DNA from: CAZXGD01 sp046350455
GTDB lineage: Bacteria > Planctomycetota > Phycisphaerae > Phycisphaerales > SM1A02
Assembly (NCBI GenBank): GCA_046350455.1
Contig: JAXMAM010000001.1
Span: 62,001 to 126,000 of the forward strand
DNA length: 64,000 bases
Reading direction: 5' to 3'
Shown here: positions 26,047 through 34,657 of the stretch, one piece after another
How positions within the stretch are numbered: the first letter of the stretch is position 1
Layout of the letters: each line of letters opens with the position of its first letter
Translations under genes and position numbers: made by a program
Notes under the pieces: model-generated
Database searches by the model: none
Seen by the model: only the letters and a program-made list of their open reading frames with translations
Told to the model about the DNA's origin: nothing

Positions 26047-28212
26047 ATGTCATTCAACGTGATCCAGTCCGGGTTGCATTCGCACCTTCCAGCCACCTTG
26101 GCTGCCACCGGCGGAAGCGTGGCCTTGGCTGCGATGTTCGCAGTCATCGGTGGCCTGGGCGGATTGGTGCTCCTGTACTTCATCGTCACCCGCTGGGTGG
26201 TGAACGTGGGCGCCACAGAGCTGGCCATCACAGAGCGGCGCTTCTCTGGCCGGCGGCTTCCGGCTGGGCGCGTGTTCGCCGCCAATGGCGAGGTGGGCAT
26301 CCAGGCTGCGTACCTGGCGCCGGGTATGCACATCGTGCCGTGGCCCTTCGTGCGCGTGGTGGGCAAGTACAGCTTTGTCACCATCGGCTCGGATGAGCTG
26401 GGCGTGGTGACCGCCACCGACGGCGAGTCCATGCCAGCTGGGCGCATCTACGCAGAGGACCGCGCTGGTTCGCAGCACGACAACTTCCAGAACCCCACTG
26501 CGTTCCTGAACGGCGGCGGCATCCGCGGCAAGCAGCTGCGATTCCTGACCAACGGCACGTTCAAGATCCATCCGCTGCTCTTTAAGGTGGAGAAGATCAA
26601 GAAGACCGTGGTGCCGCAGGGCGCCATCGGCGTGATCACCGCGGCAGACGGCGTGCCGCTGGAGCAGGGCCAGCTGCTGGGCAAGAGCGTGCAGGGGCAC
26701 GACTCGTTCCAGAAGGCGGAGATCTTCCTGACTCAGGGCGGCCAGAAGGGCCCGCAGATTGAGTTCCTGCGCCCAGGCACGTACAACATCTTCACGGACA
26801 TGTTCCAGGTGACGCTGGAGCCAGCCATCGCCATCGCAGATGATCAGGTGGGCCTGGTGGAGGCGCGCGACGGCAAGCCCATGCCGCGCGAGGACGTGGT
26901 GGCGCCCACGCCGGACGTTCGGACGCACAACAGCTTCCAGGATGGCCAGGCCTTCCTGGACAACGGTGGCTACCGTGGCCCGCAGGAGTCGGTGCTGCGG
27001 CCGGGCACGTACTACATCAATCCCTACCTATTCAGCGTGATGGGTGCGCCGCTCACGGTGATCAAGCAGGGCGAGGTGGGAGTACTGATCTCCAACGTGG
27101 GCAAGGATCCGGCCACGCTGCCAGCAGAGCTGCAGTCTGTGGCGGCAGTGCAGAGCACGCCGCTGGAGCGCAGCGCACAGGACCCTGAGGAGGTCCGCGT
27201 GGACACTGGCGTGCGCACTCGCCACGTGGTGCCAGAGGGCTTCCGCGGCATCCAGCGCAATGTGCTGGGGCCAGGCAAGTACAACATCAACCCGCGCGCA
27301 TTCACGGTGATCCCCATCCCCACCACCACGCGCAGCGTGGAGTGGGGCGGCGACGAGCGCAAGCAGGGCAAGGGGTTCGATCCGTTCCAGGTGGTCTCGC
27401 ACGACGGCTTTGAGATGCGCGTGGAGGTGCGCTGCCAGTACCGCATCCTGCCAGAGAACGCGCCGTACGTGGTGCAGAAGCTGGGCTCCATCGCAGACCT
27501 GGAGGCCAACGTCATCCATCCGCAGATTGACGGCATCTTCCGCGCGCAGGTGTCCAAGAGCCCAGCCATCAGCTACCAGCAGAACCGCGCTGAGGAGCAG
27601 GCTGCGGCCGAACGCGCGGTGCGCGAGGACCTGTCGTTGTACAAGGTGGAGGTGGTGTCCGTGATGATCACCAACATCCATCTGCCGGAAGCGCTGATGA
27701 AGACCACGCAGGAGAAGAACCTGGCCGAGCAGCGCAAGAGCATGTTTGACTCGCAGGAGCAGGCAGAGAAGCGCCGCATCGAGTTCCAGAAGACCAAGAG
27801 CCAGGCGGACCAGCAGGACGCGCTCATCAAGGCGGAAGTGGGCATCGCCATTGCCAAGCACGAGGCTTCGCAGGCCGAGGAGCGCGCGCGCGGCACAGCT
27901 GCGCAGATCCGCATCCAGGCCGAGGCAGAAGCAGCGCGCAACAAGGCAGTGGGCGACGCTGAGGCCGCGGTGATCCGCTCCAAGGGCGAGGCACAGGCCG
28001 AGGCCTACCGCCGGCAGGTGGAGGCGCTCACCGCCAACGGCGTGACCATGGTGGAGGTGACCAAGTCCATCGCAGGCGCTGGGCTGAAGATCACGCCCGA
28101 CATCGTGGTGGGCGGTGGTGGCCGCGAGGGCGGCGGTCTGGTGGACGTGCTGCTGGCCAACATGCTGCGCGAGCAGCGGACCAAGGAGATGGCGGGCAGC
28201 GCGGGGGGCTGA
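26047..28212 (+). CDS. SPFH/band 7 protein with internal repeats
   Basis: A 721-residue membrane protein. A helix at about residues 28-48 (AMFAVIGGLGGLVLLYFIV) is followed by three tandem repeats at about 111-180, 188-256 and 262-331, each with a GVVTA.DG....G.......HD.FQ...FL..GG..G.Q...L..GTY.I....F core. Then comes an SPFH-type domain (about 400-560) with a long coiled coil (560-660), as in flotillin-like scaffolds. GAGGAG precedes the ATG. It is probably a membrane-microdomain scaffold forming oligomers; repeated beta modules before the SPFH domain recall vault-type repeats. The gene is isolated. Confidence 0.83.
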   Translation: MSFNVIQSGLHSHLPATLAATGGSVALAAMFAVIGGLGGLVLLYFIVTRWVVNVGATELAITERRFSGRRLPAGRVFAANGEVGIQAAYLAPGMHIVPWPFVRVVGKYSFVTIGSDELGVVTATDGESMPAGRIYAEDRAGSQHDNFQNPTAFLNGGGIRGKQLRFLTNGTFKIHPLLFKVEKIKKTVVPQGAIGVITAADGVPLEQGQLLGKSVQGHDSFQKAEIFLTQGGQKGPQIEFLRPGTYNIFTDMFQVTLEPAIAIADDQVGLVEARDGKPMPREDVVAPTPDVRTHNSFQDGQAFLDNGGYRGPQESVLRPGTYYINPYLFSVMGAPLTVIKQGEVGVLISNVGKDPATLPAELQSVAAVQSTPLERSAQDPEEVRVDTGVRTRHVVPEGFRGIQRNVLGPGKYNINPRAFTVIPIPTTTRSVEWGGDERKQGKGFDPFQVVSHDGFEMRVEVRCQYRILPENAPYVVQKLGSIADLEANVIHPQIDGIFRAQVSKSPAISYQQNRAEEQAAAERAVREDLSLYKVEVVSVMITNIHLPEALMKTTQEKNLAEQRKSMFDSQEQAEKRRIEFQKTKSQADQQDALIKAEVGIAIAKHEASQAEERARGTAAQIRIQAEAEAARNKAVGDAEAAVIRSKGEAQAEAYRRQVEALTANGVTMVEVTKSIAGAGLKITPDIVVGGGGREGGGLVDVLLANMLREQRTKEMAGSAGG

Positions 28213-28320
28213 GCACCCAGGCAGGCGGCACTGGCCGGCGTTGGCGCAGCTGTTTGCGCAACGACGTTGGGTTTTGGCGGATTCTGGCGCACCACGCTGT
28301 GCGGCTGGCGTAGGTGCGCC

Positions 28321-29469
28321 GTGAAGCAGTCGAAGGACAACCAAGTGCGGGCGGCTGCATCTGGCCCGTGGCGGCGCATGCAGGCTGCCGGCAGGATGTG
28401 CTGCGTGCTGGTCGCCAGCGCAGTGGGGCTGGGTGCCGCGCTGCTCTTTGTGATGGGTCGCGTGGGGCCAGCGCCGGTGGAGGCCATCACAAGCCCATTC
28501 ACCGCGCACGCATGCGTGGCGCTGTGCGTGGCGGCGGCGGTGTTTGTGGCGCTGCGGGCGTTCCGGCGTGCCGCAGCGCTGGGAGTGCTGTGCGCGTGGG
28601 CTGCGGTCATTGTGGGGCCGGTCGTCCTGCCGCATGCCAGCGCGCAGCAGGCTGGCGCGCAGCACGCGCAGCTGGACGTGCCAGCGGAGAGAGCGCCGGA
28701 CGAGCAGCTGCGGGTGGCTTCGTTCAACGCGCTGGTCAGCAACGCGCCCTCTGAAGAGAAGCTGCGCTGGCTGGTGGACACGCACGCGGATGTGCTCTGC
28801 GTGGTGGAGTGCAACACGCCCTGGCTGGCGGCGCTCAAGCAGGCGCGGGAGAACGGACAGCTGGTGTGGCCCCATTGCATTGCCCAGGCGCATGACGACG
28901 CTGCAATTGGAATCGCCATCCTGAGCCGGTTTCCGCTGGAACAGGCGCAGATCCTGCAGCTGCCGGGCGCGCGCAACCTGCATGCCGTGGCAACCGCGGT
29001 GACCCCTGGTGGTTCAGTGCGCGTGCTGGCGGTGCATCCCATGTCGCCGGTGTCCATCCGCTGTGTGGGCATGCGCAATGACGAGCTTGCGTGGCTGGCG
29101 GGGATGTGCGCGGCCAGCAGCGCGCCCACGTTGGTCGTGGGCGACTTCAACGAGACACCGTATGGCCGCGCGTTTGCGCAGTTTGTGGACACCACTGGCT
29201 ACGCCAGCGCACGAAACGTGGCTGGCGTCTGCCCCACGTGGCCAGGCCAGCTGGCGCGCGAGCACTTGCCCATGCTGGCGGGCATACCCATCGACCACGT
29301 GCTGATGTCGCGCCACTTTGCGCCAGTGCAGATGCAGGTGGGGCCGTACCTGGGGTCAGATCATCTGCCAGTGGTGGCGGATGTACTCAGGGTGCAGGGG
29401 GCGGGTGGCCTGGCTGAGCGGGTTGAGCAGGCTGGGCAGGGCGGCTCGGTTCAGCCTGCGGCACGATGA
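28321..29469 (+). CDS. Endonuclease/exonuclease/phosphatase (EEP) family protein, membrane-anchored
   Basis: A 382-residue protein with two or three N-terminal membrane helices (about residues 25-95) and a C-terminal EEP domain. Active-site motifs are RVASFNALVSN, VLCVVECN (metal ligand glutamate), VVGDFNETPYG and LGSDHLPV (catalytic His). This is the DNase I/phosphatase fold, as in UvdE-like or sphingomyelinase-like membrane EEPs. The target (nucleic acid, lipid or sugar phosphate) cannot be told from the sequence. I chose the GTG at 28321; an ATG at 28378 is also possible. The last 83 bases overlap a convergent gene. Confidence 0.82.
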   Translation: MKQSKDNQVRAAASGPWRRMQAAGRMCCVLVASAVGLGAALLFVMGRVGPAPVEAITSPFTAHACVALCVAAAVFVALRAFRRAAALGVLCAWAAVIVGPVVLPHASAQQAGAQHAQLDVPAERAPDEQLRVASFNALVSNAPSEEKLRWLVDTHADVLCVVECNTPWLAALKQARENGQLVWPHCIAQAHDDAAIGIAILSRFPLEQAQILQLPGARNLHAVATAVTPGGSVRVLAVHPMSPVSIRCVGMRNDELAWLAGMCAASSAPTLVVGDFNETPYGRAFAQFVDTTGYASARNVAGVCPTWPGQLAREHLPMLAGIPIDHVLMSRHFAPVQMQVGPYLGSDHLPVVADVLRVQGAGGLAERVEQAGQGGSVQPAAR

Positions 29470-31015
29470 TGGTGGCATCCGCGGCGAGTTCTACGCAGGC
29501 GCTGCCGGGTGGAAGCACAGGAACGCCGCGGCTGTCCAGCGGAAACGTGTGCTTGAACTGGGCGAACGGCACCACCACGCTCCACGCGTGCAACGTGATG
29601 GTGTGGCGGCCATGAGTGGTGATTGCAGGCAAAGTGAAGGTGCTGGTCTGGCTCGCGTTCCCTTCGGTGACCATCCAGGGCTCAAGCGGCTGGGCGACGC
29701 CGTCCATCGTCACACTGCTGATCTGGATGCAGCGCATGTGCGTGAGCTGGAAGTGGTTGGGGCCGAACCATGCAGTGACTGCAAGCGTGAGGGGCTGTCC
29801 CATGGCCAGCGCAGCGGGGGGCTCAAGCTGCACCTGCGTGGTGGCTCGGATGAGGTTCTCAGCGTCGCTTGAAGCGAGCGCGCCACTGAGAAGCGCCTTT
29901 CCCGGGACAGAAGTGTGAACGAAGTTCGAGGAGTCGTGTCTGCCGCTGTTGGCGACCAGCGCATCGCACAGCGCGTGGAGCTCTGTAGGGCTGAGCGTGC
30001 GGCCCTCGAGATGCTGGGTGAGGAGCCATTGCTCGCGCGGGGCTGCGCCCTGCACCTTTGCCACCAGCGCAGCAGGCGACATCCAGCGGTAGTGCAACCC
30101 CATTCCGCTGATGATGGGCCACGCAAAGAGCGGAGTGGTCAGCAGCGCAATGACCATGATGGGCTTCCAGGAGATGGATTGGAACGGCTGGACCACGCTG
30201 CCTGGGGCGGAGAGCCCAGCGCCGCACTCTGTGCACGTGGCTCGGCTCCGTTGTGGGGGAAGTTCATGGCCGCACCTGGCGCAGCGCAACGGCGCGCTGC
30301 GTGCTGCGGCGATGGCGGGCGCCATGCTGGCCATCATGGCGGCCATCATGATGGCCGTTCCCACCGTGATGGGAAGGAAGTTGGTCTCAGTCATGAACCC
30401 AATGCCAGCCACCTGCGTGAAGACCCACATCCACAGCATCATGGGCAGCGCCAGCCCGACGGAGGCTGCGGCAAAGCGGCGTATCCACGCAGCCTTCGCA
30501 TCAAGGAGCGTGGCGCGCGCGCGATCCTGGAGGCGCACCGTCCAGAATGCGTCGGGGGACTGCGCGATCATGTGTGAAACGGCTTGAAAGGCCGCGCTCG
30601 CACGGCCCTTCCAGCCCAGGATGGTGCCTTCCCAGTACTCGCAGAGCAGCGCGGAGTGCTCTTCTGAGAGACCGTGCCTGCACGGTGTGCGGGTGACGGG
30701 CTTGTTGCACCGAGGGCAGAAGTTCCCCTTGGACGCCAGGAGCAGCGTGTGCCGACGAAACAGCAGGAGGTGGCTTTGCCACAGGAGAGGCGCAAAGGAG
30801 AGGCAGAAGTACAGTCCCAGCGCGAGCGCTGCCAGCCAGAATGGGATGCCGAGCGGTGGCTCTGGTTGGGTCCGGGTGCTGGAGAGGATCCTGGGGAGAA
30901 GCGCAAGGAACAGGCACGCCGCCAGACCAAGGGGAAGCAGGACAAAGCGCAGCAGCACGGCGCGCTGGCGCCACTGCTTGAACTGCGCTGGCGTGATGGT
31001 CCACTCAACCCGCAT
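29387..31015 (-). CDS. Zinc-ribbon multipass membrane protein of unknown function
   Basis: A 542-residue protein. Two N-terminal helices (LLRFVLLPLGLAACLFLALL and WLAALALGLYFCLSFAPLL) are followed by a first zinc site (CPRCNKPVTRTPCRH), two more helices at about 185-235, then a ribbon (CARCGHEL ... CTECGAGL), another helix and a long outer domain ending in a repetitive PAQPAQPAQPGHPPPAP tail. The tail overlaps the convergent EEP gene by 83 bases. It belongs to the same kind of lineage-specific zinc-ribbon proteins as at 23214 and 55275. Function unknown. Confidence 0.62.
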   Translation of the reverse strand: MRVEWTITPAQFKQWRQRAVLLRFVLLPLGLAACLFLALLPRILSSTRTQPEPPLGIPFWLAALALGLYFCLSFAPLLWQSHLLLFRRHTLLLASKGNFCPRCNKPVTRTPCRHGLSEEHSALLCEYWEGTILGWKGRASAAFQAVSHMIAQSPDAFWTVRLQDRARATLLDAKAAWIRRFAAASVGLALPMMLWMWVFTQVAGIGFMTETNFLPITVGTAIMMAAMMASMAPAIAAARSAPLRCARCGHELPPQRSRATCTECGAGLSAPGSVVQPFQSISWKPIMVIALLTTPLFAWPIISGMGLHYRWMSPAALVAKVQGAAPREQWLLTQHLEGRTLSPTELHALCDALVANSGRHDSSNFVHTSVPGKALLSGALASSDAENLIRATTQVQLEPPAALAMGQPLTLAVTAWFGPNHFQLTHMRCIQISSVTMDGVAQPLEPWMVTEGNASQTSTFTLPAITTHGRHTITLHAWSVVVPFAQFKHTFPLDSRGVPVLPPGSACVELAADATIIVPQAEPSRPAQPAQPAQPGHPPPAP

Positions 31016-31041
31016 GCGGGTGGCAGTATCGCATGGTGGCG

Positions 31042-31731
31042 CTAGTCCCAGGACAGTGCGGCGTCTGTGACCTGTGCGCCAGCCGCAGCGGCGGCTTTCT
31101 GGATGACCAGGTAGATGTCTGGCGCAGAGCCGGGGGCAGCGCTGCCCTGGAAGACGCAGTCGCCGTTGATCATGGGGCAGCTGAGCGACTCACAGTGCGA
31201 GTCACTGAAGCAGACGGCGTGGGCCCAGCCGGCGCTCCGCTTGGAGAAGTGTGCCGAGTAGGGGGCGTCCGCGTCTGCGCAGTTGCGTGGGCCGCGAAGG
31301 GCCATGATGGGGCCGAGCGGCGCGTTGCTGCAGGAGAGGCTGAACCGGTCGCTGGCATCCAGCGGCGGCATGGCATAGGACGCGTTGCAGCGGGTGTTGA
31401 GGTCCAGCTGGAAGGGCGTGCCAGCGGTGTGCGCGGTGACGGTTGGGTGGTTCTCCAGCGGTGAGATCAGCAGGTCGGCGGCGATCAAGTTCTGCGTGAT
31501 CATCCAGCTGTAGAGGTCGGCGTGACTCTGGATGGAATCCGGCAGTCTGCGGCCCTTGTGCTCGTTCAGCGCGGCGGAGAGCGCCGTGGCGATGCTTCGG
31601 ATCTGCATGCTGTCTCGCACGCCCCTGGCGGGGCGGTGGCCATCTGTGTTGAGCATGACCAGCAGGTAAGCGCCGCCACAGGCCAGGAGCGCTGCAATCG
31701 GAATGAGGGTGGTTCGGTAGGAGGCGGCCAT
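31042..31731 (-). CDS. Single-helix protein resembling a prepilin-like (H-X9-DG) protein
   Basis: A 229-residue protein with an N-terminal helix (LIPIAALLACGGAYLLVML), a following helical stretch, and a late segment WAHAVCFSDSHCESL that is a degraded form of the H-X9-DG motif of planctomycete prepilin-like proteins. Cysteines in the second half suggest an outer or periplasmic location. I do not see a proper prepilin peptidase cleavage motif, so membership in that family is uncertain. It lies 26 bases downstream of nothing else on its strand and is divergent from 31844. Confidence 0.5.
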   Translation of the reverse strand: MAASYRTTLIPIAALLACGGAYLLVMLNTDGHRPARGVRDSMQIRSIATALSAALNEHKGRRLPDSIQSHADLYSWMITQNLIAADLLISPLENHPTVTAHTAGTPFQLDLNTRCNASYAMPPLDASDRFSLSCSNAPLGPIMALRGPRNCADADAPYSAHFSKRSAGWAHAVCFSDSHCESLSCPMINGDCVFQGSAAPGSAPDIYLVIQKAAAAAGAQVTDAALSWD

Positions 31732-31843
31732 TGGTCTTTCGTTTGCTGGACGTCTTCCATATGCTCCGGAAAGCGGGTGCGGCTTTCGCGGCCAGCACGG
31801 ATGGATTCACTGTGCAGAGGCAAACATATCATGGAGCACGGGC

Positions 31844-32368
31844 ATGACTGCAACTGAATCGGACGCTGGTGCGGGACGCGCTGCCGCAGGACCAGGAGCT
31901 GACACCGCCGCCACGCATCGCCGCCTGGCGGCGCAGTGCTTCAACGATGCGTGGCGGCTGATGGAGAAGGCGCCGCGGACACCGCAGGAGGATCTGCTGA
32001 TGTTCGAGACGTGCATGGCCTCCATCTACCACTGGAGGAATAGCCCGGACTGCACCGCGAAGAACCTGAGCGTGGGGTACTGGCAGGCTTCGCGGATCGC
32101 GGCCATGCTGGGGTGGAGTGCAGAGGCGGTGCGCTTTGCCGAGCTCTGCAGCCAGAGCAGCACTGGCCTCACCTCCTTCTACGCGGGGTACGCGGCAGAG
32201 GCTGCATGCAGGGCGGCGCTTTGCAGCGAAGATGCGGCTGCAGCAGCGCGGCACCTAGCAGCGGCAGAGCAGCTGTGCGGCGCAGTGGGTGATGCCAAGG
32301 ACCGGGCGCTCCTGGCCGGAGATCTGCAGCAGCTGCGGGCGCAGGTGGAGGCGCGGGGCGCGAGCTAG
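31844..32368 (+). CDS. Small helical protein of unknown function
   Basis: A 174-residue soluble, helix-rich protein with no signal peptide or membrane helix. It is alanine-rich with conserved-looking segments (ETCMASIYHWRN and WQASRIAAMLGWSAEAVRFAEL) that read as TPR-like helical pairs. SD-like GGAGC lies about 9 bases upstream of the ATG. It resembles small solenoid proteins of unknown function found in bacteria; no catalytic residues can be pointed to. Its divergent neighbour is the prepilin-like protein. Confidence 0.6.
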   Translation: MTATESDAGAGRAAAGPGADTAATHRRLAAQCFNDAWRLMEKAPRTPQEDLLMFETCMASIYHWRNSPDCTAKNLSVGYWQASRIAAMLGWSAEAVRFAELCSQSSTGLTSFYAGYAAEAACRAALCSEDAAAAARHLAAAEQLCGAVGDAKDRALLAGDLQQLRAQVEARGAS

Positions 32369-32396
32369 CGCTGGTGTGGCGCGCGCTGGTGTGGCG

Positions 32397-33127
32397 CTAG
32401 CGGGTCGGCGGAGCAGGGCGGGCTGTGCCGCTGGTGGCTGCGGCGTCCGAGTCGTCCACCAGCCAGGCCTGGACAGCCACCAGCACAGTCTCGCCGCTGC
32501 CATCGAGCGCTGGCATGGTGAGCATGGCGGTCTGTCCCTTGGGCAGGATGAATGAGCGTTCCACAGTCGTGGTGCGGAGGATGGGTTCGCCCACAGGCAG
32601 CGAGGTGCCTGGGACCTCCTTTCGTCCCACGCACTGATCCATGCGCACCACCAGACGCTTGATGCCGACCGCGCCATCAGCTGTGGGCGCGGCGGTCACT
32701 TCCATGTGCAGGCCTTCCTGGTAGGGATCATCGTGCACCAGGCGCAGGTCCCGTTGCTTGCGGCTCCATGTGCTCCGGAAGCCACCTGGCGACCGATGTC
32801 CACCTGCGCTGCACTGTCGGCCGAGATGAACAGTCGCGGCGCGGTGACCACGTGGCTGGCGAGGTCGTCCAGCCCCAGGCGCTTGCCGTCGTCCATCACG
32901 GCGATGTCCTGCGCGATGACCAGGGAGGGTGCAGCGTCGCCGGGGAGCGATTCGATCACGGCGCCCTCGGCCAGCAACTGCGAGTCTCGCAGCTGGTAGA
33001 CGTGCGTCTGGATCAGGATGAACGACTCGCGTGTTCCAGCTGGGGCGGGCGTGGCGGCGGGTGCACCTGGCGGGGTGGCACCACCCTGCAGGAGCGTGGC
33101 GGCGGCGATGCATGCGGCGAGGATCAT
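32397..33127 (-). pseudogene. Secreted secretin-like protein, frame broken near 32782
   Basis: The first frame (ATG at 33127) encodes a signal peptide (ILAACIAAATLLQGG) and a domain with VVTAPRLFISADSAAQVDIG, which matches the core of the secretin C-terminal domain (APRL....A...IG). It is continued in another frame by FRSTWSRKQRDLRLVHDDP...HMEVTAAP. Restoring one G at the GGC/GCC at 32781-32783 joins them into one 243-residue protein. The 5' end overlaps the stop of the anti-sigma-like gene (ATGA), so it is the third gene of the sigma operon. The break may be an assembly error or a real pseudogene. Confidence 0.65.
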
Positions 33128-33600
33128 GGGTGTCCTTGGGTGAGCGGGGCTGGTTGCGGCGTCCACCGGGTGATGTCCAACGTGGGTGTGCCTGGGCTGC
33201 GGGTGAAGAACACGGGAACAGCGGGGCTGGTGGCACGGGCGCGCGGCGTGCGCTGGGTGTGCGGCGGAGGCCATGCAACATCCAGTGCAACAGCGCAGAG
33301 GAGTCCGGCCGCTACGGCAGCCCAGGTCAGACTGAGGCCAGGCGCGGCGCGAAGCAGCCGAGCGGGGTGGGGAGAGCGGGCGGGGTGGGGCGAGCGGGCA
33401 GAGTGCGCAGAGCGCGCGGAGTGCGGCGAATGTGCGGAGTGGGGCGAACGGGCGGAGTGCGGCGCCAGGGCGGCGGCATCCGCTTCGGCCAGGCGTGCAG
33501 CCAGGCGGGTTTCATGACCGCCGGCCAGCGTAGGCAGCGGCGCTGCAGCCAGCAGGTGCTCCACGTCGGGCACGTGGGTGGCGTCGAATGGCTCAGCCAT
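33124..33600 (-). CDS. Putative anti-sigma factor with an internal repeat linker
   Basis: A 158-residue membrane protein. Residues 1-40 (AEPFDATHVPDVEHLL...) form a small cytoplasmic helical domain. A linker of PHSARS-type repeats (about 50-85) leads to a single membrane helix (SLTWAAVAAGLLCAVALDV, about 95-113) and a proline-rich outer tail. The position directly after an ECF sigma gene, with overlapping ends on both sides, supports an anti-sigma role, but no zinc-binding anti-sigma motif is visible. The linker is encoded by a degenerate 18-base repeat at about 33360-33470, so its length may vary between strains. Confidence 0.62.
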   Translation of the reverse strand: MAEPFDATHVPDVEHLLAAAPLPTLAGGHETRLAARLAEADAAALAPHSARSPHSAHSPHSARSAHSARSPHPARSPHPARLLRAAPGLSLTWAAVAAGLLCAVALDVAWPPPHTQRTPRARATSPAVPVFFTRSPGTPTLDITRWTPQPAPLTQGHP

Positions 33601-34093
33601 GGTGCGCCTCCGGGGTGAGTTCGGCACGGAGCTGTTCTAGGGCGCGGAAGTAGCGCGCTGAGACAGTGCCCAGCGGCTGGTCCAGCACCAGCGCCACCTG
33701 CGGCAGCGTGAGGCCAGCGCGGGCGTGGAGGACCACCACCTCTGCGGAGGCAGCGGGAAGGGTGTCGAGCGCTGCCTGCAGGGCCAGGAGGTCGTCCGGC
33801 TGCGGCGTGTCTGCATGGACCTCGATGGAGCGGCCCGGGTGGAACGAGGGCGTGCGGCGCGCCTGCCGGGCGCGGTCAGCCGCCTTGTTGCGGATGGCGC
33901 GGAAGGCGTAGGCCTCTGGTGCGGTGATGGGGTGGCGAATGGCCAGCATGGAGAGGAGGGCTTCGTGGACCAGGTCTTCCGCGTCGCTCCGGGAGCCGGT
34001 CAGGATGGCGGCATAAGCGGCGAGCGCCTGATGGCGGCTTCGATAGAAACCGTCCAGCCACTGACTGGTGACAACCGTTGCGTGCAGGTGCAT
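33593..34093 (-). CDS. ECF-type RNA polymerase sigma factor
   Basis: A 166-residue sigma-70 family protein of the extracytoplasmic-function type. Region 2 is SRSDAEDLVHEALLSMLAI, which recognises the -10 element; region 4 includes LPAASAEVVVLHARAGLTLPQVALVLDQPLG with the recognition helix TVSARYFRALEQLR, which recognises the -35 element. It is first in an overlapping operon with the putative anti-sigma and a secretin-like secreted protein. The start at 34093 is preferred over a GTG at 34105. Its upstream region is partly occupied by a repeat element that begins at 34155. Confidence 0.88.
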   Translation of the reverse strand: MHLHATVVTSQWLDGFYRSRHQALAAYAAILTGSRSDAEDLVHEALLSMLAIRHPITAPEAYAFRAIRNKAADRARQARRTPSFHPGRSIEVHADTPQPDDLLALQAALDTLPAASAEVVVLHARAGLTLPQVALVLDQPLGTVSARYFRALEQLRAELTPEAHHG

Positions 34094-34154
34094 TGGGTCC
34101 ACCACAAGGACGAAGCTGAGCAGACGTTCGCTGCACCCAATCCCCGAATTTCCC

Positions 34155-34657
34155 GAAATTGGTGCCTGGCACGGGTGTCCCTACTTTCGGGGGGGCGACC
34201 GATGGTGGCGCTGCTGGGGGCGTGGGAGGGGCTGCGAAGCGGCTGCCGAAGCAGCGCACGCCGCCGCCGATCCGCCGGCACGCGCCGCCGCCGATCGTCC
34301 ATCTCTCGCAGCGGCCGCAGCGCGGGGCCGGGGGGCGCGGCGTAGCGGCGTTGAGCGGAGCGAGGCAGGCTGTGTGGGTTCCTGGGCTCGCGGGCCGTTC
34401 CACCTGCCAAGCGCACGCGAAGCCGAGGCGAAGGCGGAACCTGGTGGAGCCGAGCCGTCCGCGGCCGCGCCCCCCGGCCCGCGCGGAGGCCGCGGGCGAG
34501 GCACGCACGGGACGGCCCGCACGGAGGCCGCGACACGGGGCGCTCGCGGTTCAGCGCGCGGTCCGGCGCGGGATCCCCGCGCCCCGCAAAAACCCGGGAC
34601 AGGAGTGCCAGGCACCAGTTTCAGAAAGTAGGGACACCCGTGCCAGGCACCAATTTC
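34155..34657. mobile_element. MITE-like element flanked by 34-bp palindromic units
   Basis: A 503-bp non-coding element. Its left end is one 34-bp unit (34155-34188) with core GTGCCTGGCAC; its right end is two units in opposite orientation (34588-34622 and 34624-34657). The GC-rich middle contains a 190-bp stretch found inverted at 51413-51602. It lies between the start of the ECF sigma gene and the stop of the antiporter gene, where the last unit overlaps the TGA. No transposase is encoded. It fits a non-autonomous element or REPIN-like array; any transposase must act in trans. Confidence 0.75.
34303..34492 (+). repeat. 190-bp repeat, copy 1 (inverted partner at 51413-51602)
   Basis: This stretch is the reverse complement of 51413-51602 with only scattered mismatches. 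The most identical part runs through the segments encoding GGAEPSAAAPPG and PSAREAEAKAEPGG when read in frame. The identity is at DNA level in non-coding sequence, so it reflects a shared mobile core rather than homologous genes. The two copies lie in opposite orientation about 17 kb apart. Confidence 0.8.

Noticed and set aside
27028..28983. 651-codon minus-strand frame opposite the SPFH gene
   Set aside because: The SPFH protein on the plus strand shows repeats, a band-7 domain and a Shine-Dalgarno site; the antisense frame shows none of this.
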